From an uncultured Lachnospiraceae bacterium (GTDB taxonomy: Bacteria; Bacillota; Clostridia; Lachnospirales; Lachnospiraceae): a stretch of 64,000 bases of DNA. The number at the start of each line of letters is the position of its first letter. The first letter of the stretch is position 1. The translations under genes and the position numbers were made by a program. Location of the stretch: positions 54,099 through 118,098 of the forward strand of contig CAKRFU010000010.1 in NCBI GenBank assembly GCA_934320845.1, given 5' to 3'. A model generated the notes under the pieces. It was not told where the DNA came from, ran no database searches, and worked only from the letters and a program-made list of their open reading frames with translations. Positions 61,993 through 64,000 of the stretch are shown here, piece after piece.

Positions 61993-62721
61993 ATGTTAAA
62001 TGGAAAGACAGTGATAGTGACAGGTGCTGCCAAGGGTATTGGTAAGGCAATTGCTGTTGCTTTTGCTAAAGAGGGCTGCAACATTGTTCTTAATTATCAC
62101 AGCAATGTGTCTGATGATACTATTAAGGAGATTGAAGATTGTGGAGTTAAATGCATGCCTGTTCAGGGGGATGTGAGCGATTTTGATTTTGCAAAAAATC
62201 TTATAAAAGATGTTAAAAAAGAGTTTGGCACAATCGATGTTCTTGTAAATAACGCAGGTATTACAAATGATATGCTTCTTATGAGAATGTCAGAGGAACA
62301 GTTTGATTCTGTTATCAATACGAATCTTAAAGGTTCATTCAATATGATACGTCATGCAAGCAGTGTGATGCTTAAACAGAGAAGTGGCGCAATAATAAAC
62401 ATGTCATCAGTTTCAGGAGTTGCAGGAAACATAGGTCAGGCAAATTATGCAGCATCTAAAGCAGGAGTTATCGGTCTTACAAAAGCGACTGCTAAGGAAC
62501 TTGCACAGAGAGGTGTTACATGCAATGCGATAGCACCGGGATTTATAGAAACAGATATGACGGCAGTTTTAGCTGATGAGACAAAGGATGCAATCCTTAA
62601 TTCTATTCCGCTTGGAAGAGGCGGAAAACCGGAAGATGTAGCAAATGCGGCAGTATTTTTGGCTAAAAACAATTACATTACAGGACAGGTCTTAAATGTA
62701 GACGGCGGCATGATAATGTAG
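61993..62721 (+). CDS. fabG: 3-oxoacyl-ACP reductase
   Basis: A 242-residue short-chain dehydrogenase that reduces beta-ketoacyl-ACP with NADPH. It has the Rossmann motif TGAAKGIGKA, NNAG at 86-89, and the active-site Ser139, Tyr152 and Lys156 (NMSSVSG, NYAASKAG). The start has AGGAGGG 7 bases upstream. It is separated from fabD by the 144-base gap holding repeat copy C. Confidence 0.96.
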   Translation: MLNGKTVIVTGAAKGIGKAIAVAFAKEGCNIVLNYHSNVSDDTIKEIEDCGVKCMPVQGDVSDFDFAKNLIKDVKKEFGTIDVLVNNAGITNDMLLMRMSEEQFDSVINTNLKGSFNMIRHASSVMLKQRSGAIINMSSVSGVAGNIGQANYAASKAGVIGLTKATAKELAQRGVTCNAIAPGFIETDMTAVLADETKDAILNSIPLGRGGKPEDVANAAVFLAKNNYITGQVLNVDGGMIM

Positions 62722-62789
62722 AGTATATATAAATAAGATAATGATTTAGATTAACAAAATCAGCAATGAGCTGTAGAAATGGGGGAATT

Positions 62790-64000
62790 ATGTCAAGAAG
62801 ATGTGTAATAACCGGAATGGGTGTTGTAAGTCCGCTTGGAAGTACAGTTGACAGCATGTGGGAAAATGCCAAAAACGGTGTATGTGGAATTGGGAATATC
62901 ACAAAGTTTGATGCTACTGATTTTAAGGTAAAGGTAGCCGGAGAGGTTAAGGATTTTGACCCTGAAAAATATATGACAAAAAAAGATATAAAGAGAAATG
63001 ACTCTTTTGCTGTATATGCGATGGGTGCTGCTGTACAGGCAATGGATGACAGTGGCATTGATATGGAGAAAGAGGTTGCATCAAGGGTCGGAGTAATATT
63101 TGGTTCAGGTGTTGGTGGTCTTGGAACAATGCAGGATCAGGTTACAAGAATGAGAGAAAAAGGGCCTTCAAGGGTTTCTCCTATGTTTATTCCTATGACA
63201 ATCGGAAATATGGCAGCAGGAAACATAGCCATAAGATTTGGAGCAAAGGGAATTAACGAGGATATAGTTACAGCATGTGCAACAGCTACAAGCAGTATAG
63301 GTGCAGCTTTCAGAAATATTATTCACGGTTATGCAGATGTTGTTATTACAGGTGGTGCAGAGGCAGGACTTTGCGAGATTGGTATTGCAGGATTTACTAA
63401 TCTTACTGCTCTCTCAACAAATCCTGATCCAAAAGATGCTTGTAAGCCTTTTGACAAGAACAGGGATGGTTTCGTACTTGGTGACGGAGCAGGAGCACTT
63501 GTCGTAGAGGAACTTGAACATGCACTTGCGAGAAATGCAACAATATATGGAGAGATAGTCGGATATGGTGCAACAAGTGATGCATATCATATTACACTTC
63601 CTGAAAAGAGCGGAGCGGGTGCTGCAAAGGCTATGGAGATTGCCATGGAGGAAGCCGGCATAAAACCTGAGCAGGTTTCATATATTAATGCGCACGGAAC
63701 AAGTACACCGGCAAATGACTCTACAGAGACAAATGCCATAAAATTAGCATTCGGTGATGCGGCAAAGAACGTGGCAATAAGTTCGACAAAATCCATGACA
63801 GGACATCTGCTTGGAGCTGCCGGAGCGGTTGAGGCAATTATGTGTGTTAAAGCATTGCAGGAAGATATTCTTCCACCGACAATAAATTACAAGACACCTG
63901 ATGAAGAGTGTAATCTTGATTACATTCCAAATGAGGCAAGAAAGGTTGAAAAAGCTGAATATGCGTTATCAAATTCACTTGGATTTGGTGGACATAATGC
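62790..64000 (+). CDS. fabF: Beta-ketoacyl-ACP synthase II, 3' end beyond the window
   Basis: The frame is open from ATG 62790 (GGGGG site) to the window edge, about 403 codons of an expected 410. It elongates acyl-ACP chains by condensation with malonyl-ACP. The catalytic set is complete: Cys163 ([10 protein letters not shown]), His302 ([11 protein letters not shown]), Lys334 and His339 ([14 protein letters not shown]). It ends within the C-terminal SLGFGGHNA motif, so only the last few residues are missing. Further fab/acc genes are expected beyond the edge. Confidence 0.95.
   Translation, partial: MSRRCVITGMGVVSPLGSTVDSMWENAKNGVCGIGNITKFDATDFKVKVAGEVKDFDPEKYMTKKDIKRNDSFAVYAMGAAVQAMDDSGIDMEKEVASRVGVIFGSGVGGLGTMQDQVTRMREKGPSRVSPMFIPMTIGNMAAGNIAIRFGAKGINEDIVTACATATSSIGAAFRNIIHGYADVVITGGAEAGLCEIGIAGFTNLTALSTNPDPKDACKPFDKNRDGFVLGDGAGALVVEELEHALARNATIYGEIVGYGATSDAYHITLPEKSGAGAAKAMEIAMEEAGIKPEQVSYINAHGTSTPANDSTETNAIKLAFGDAAKNVAISSTKSMTGHLLGAAGAVEAIMCVKALQEDILPPTINYKTPDEECNLDYIPNEARKVEKAEYALSNSLGFGGHN

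Overview
The window is about 64 kb of A+T-rich DNA with the gene content of a motile, plant-polysaccharide-degrading Lachnospiraceae (a Lachnospira, Roseburia or Butyrivibrio-like Firmicute; the species cannot be fixed from sequence alone). The reasons are the strong GGAGG ribosome sites, the Gram-positive style secreted enzymes with Ig/FN3 tails, the mbl-flhO-flhP flagellar order, the fabT-fabH-acpP-fabD-fabG-fabF fatty-acid cluster, and a ZTP riboswitch in front of a split purH. No rRNA, tRNA, CRISPR, phage, transposase or insertion sequence was seen.

Layout. 1-11532: a sugar-uptake island with two solute-binding proteins, two pairs of ABC permeases, no ATPase, and two unusual accessory proteins (NHL-TPR-Yip1 and DUF5696). 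11831-28106: an arabinan/arabinoside island. Its intracellular enzymes are GH43, GH51 and GH127. It has an ArsR-type regulator with a large C-terminal sensor-like domain and two large secreted GH43 enzymes on divergent strands. Three secreted non-catalytic-looking proteins follow (LamG, Ig-tailed, Tp47-like), each with its own promoter and terminator. 28213-31967: a compact extracytosolic flavin electron-transfer locus (ApbE lipoprotein, a surface protein with three FMN-attachment sites, a small one-site FMN protein, and a membrane 4Fe-4S protein). 32059-34054: a lone SpmA homologue and an FtsW/RodA/SpoVE protein.

34145-43920: housekeeping genes. These are a ZTP riboswitch controlling a stand-alone AICAR formyltransferase and a separate IMP cyclohydrolase, a TPR protein with a patatin lipase, class II aldolase, a DUF1700 protein, tgt-yajC, a PHP phosphoesterase, a TIGR04086 membrane protein and a polysaccharide deacetylase. 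44073-49363: SecDF, PrmA and RecJ. 49475-50722: two orphan proteins. 50935-54073: mbl with flagellar rod genes. 54299-58615: recD2, comF, yvyF, a CheX-like protein and a CheY-like regulator. 58891-64000: fabT and the FAS-II operon, cut off inside fabF.

How it works together (inference): secreted GH43 enzymes cut arabinan outside the cell, the ABC systems import the arabino-oligosaccharides, and cytoplasmic GH43/GH51/GH127 finish them to arabinose. The most interesting points are the flavinylation locus, the ATPase-less transporter island with its conserved accessory proteins, a dispersed palindromic repeat present three times, a fab operon without fabK, a probable ATT start codon for comF, and a FabT-type operator overlapping the fab promoter.
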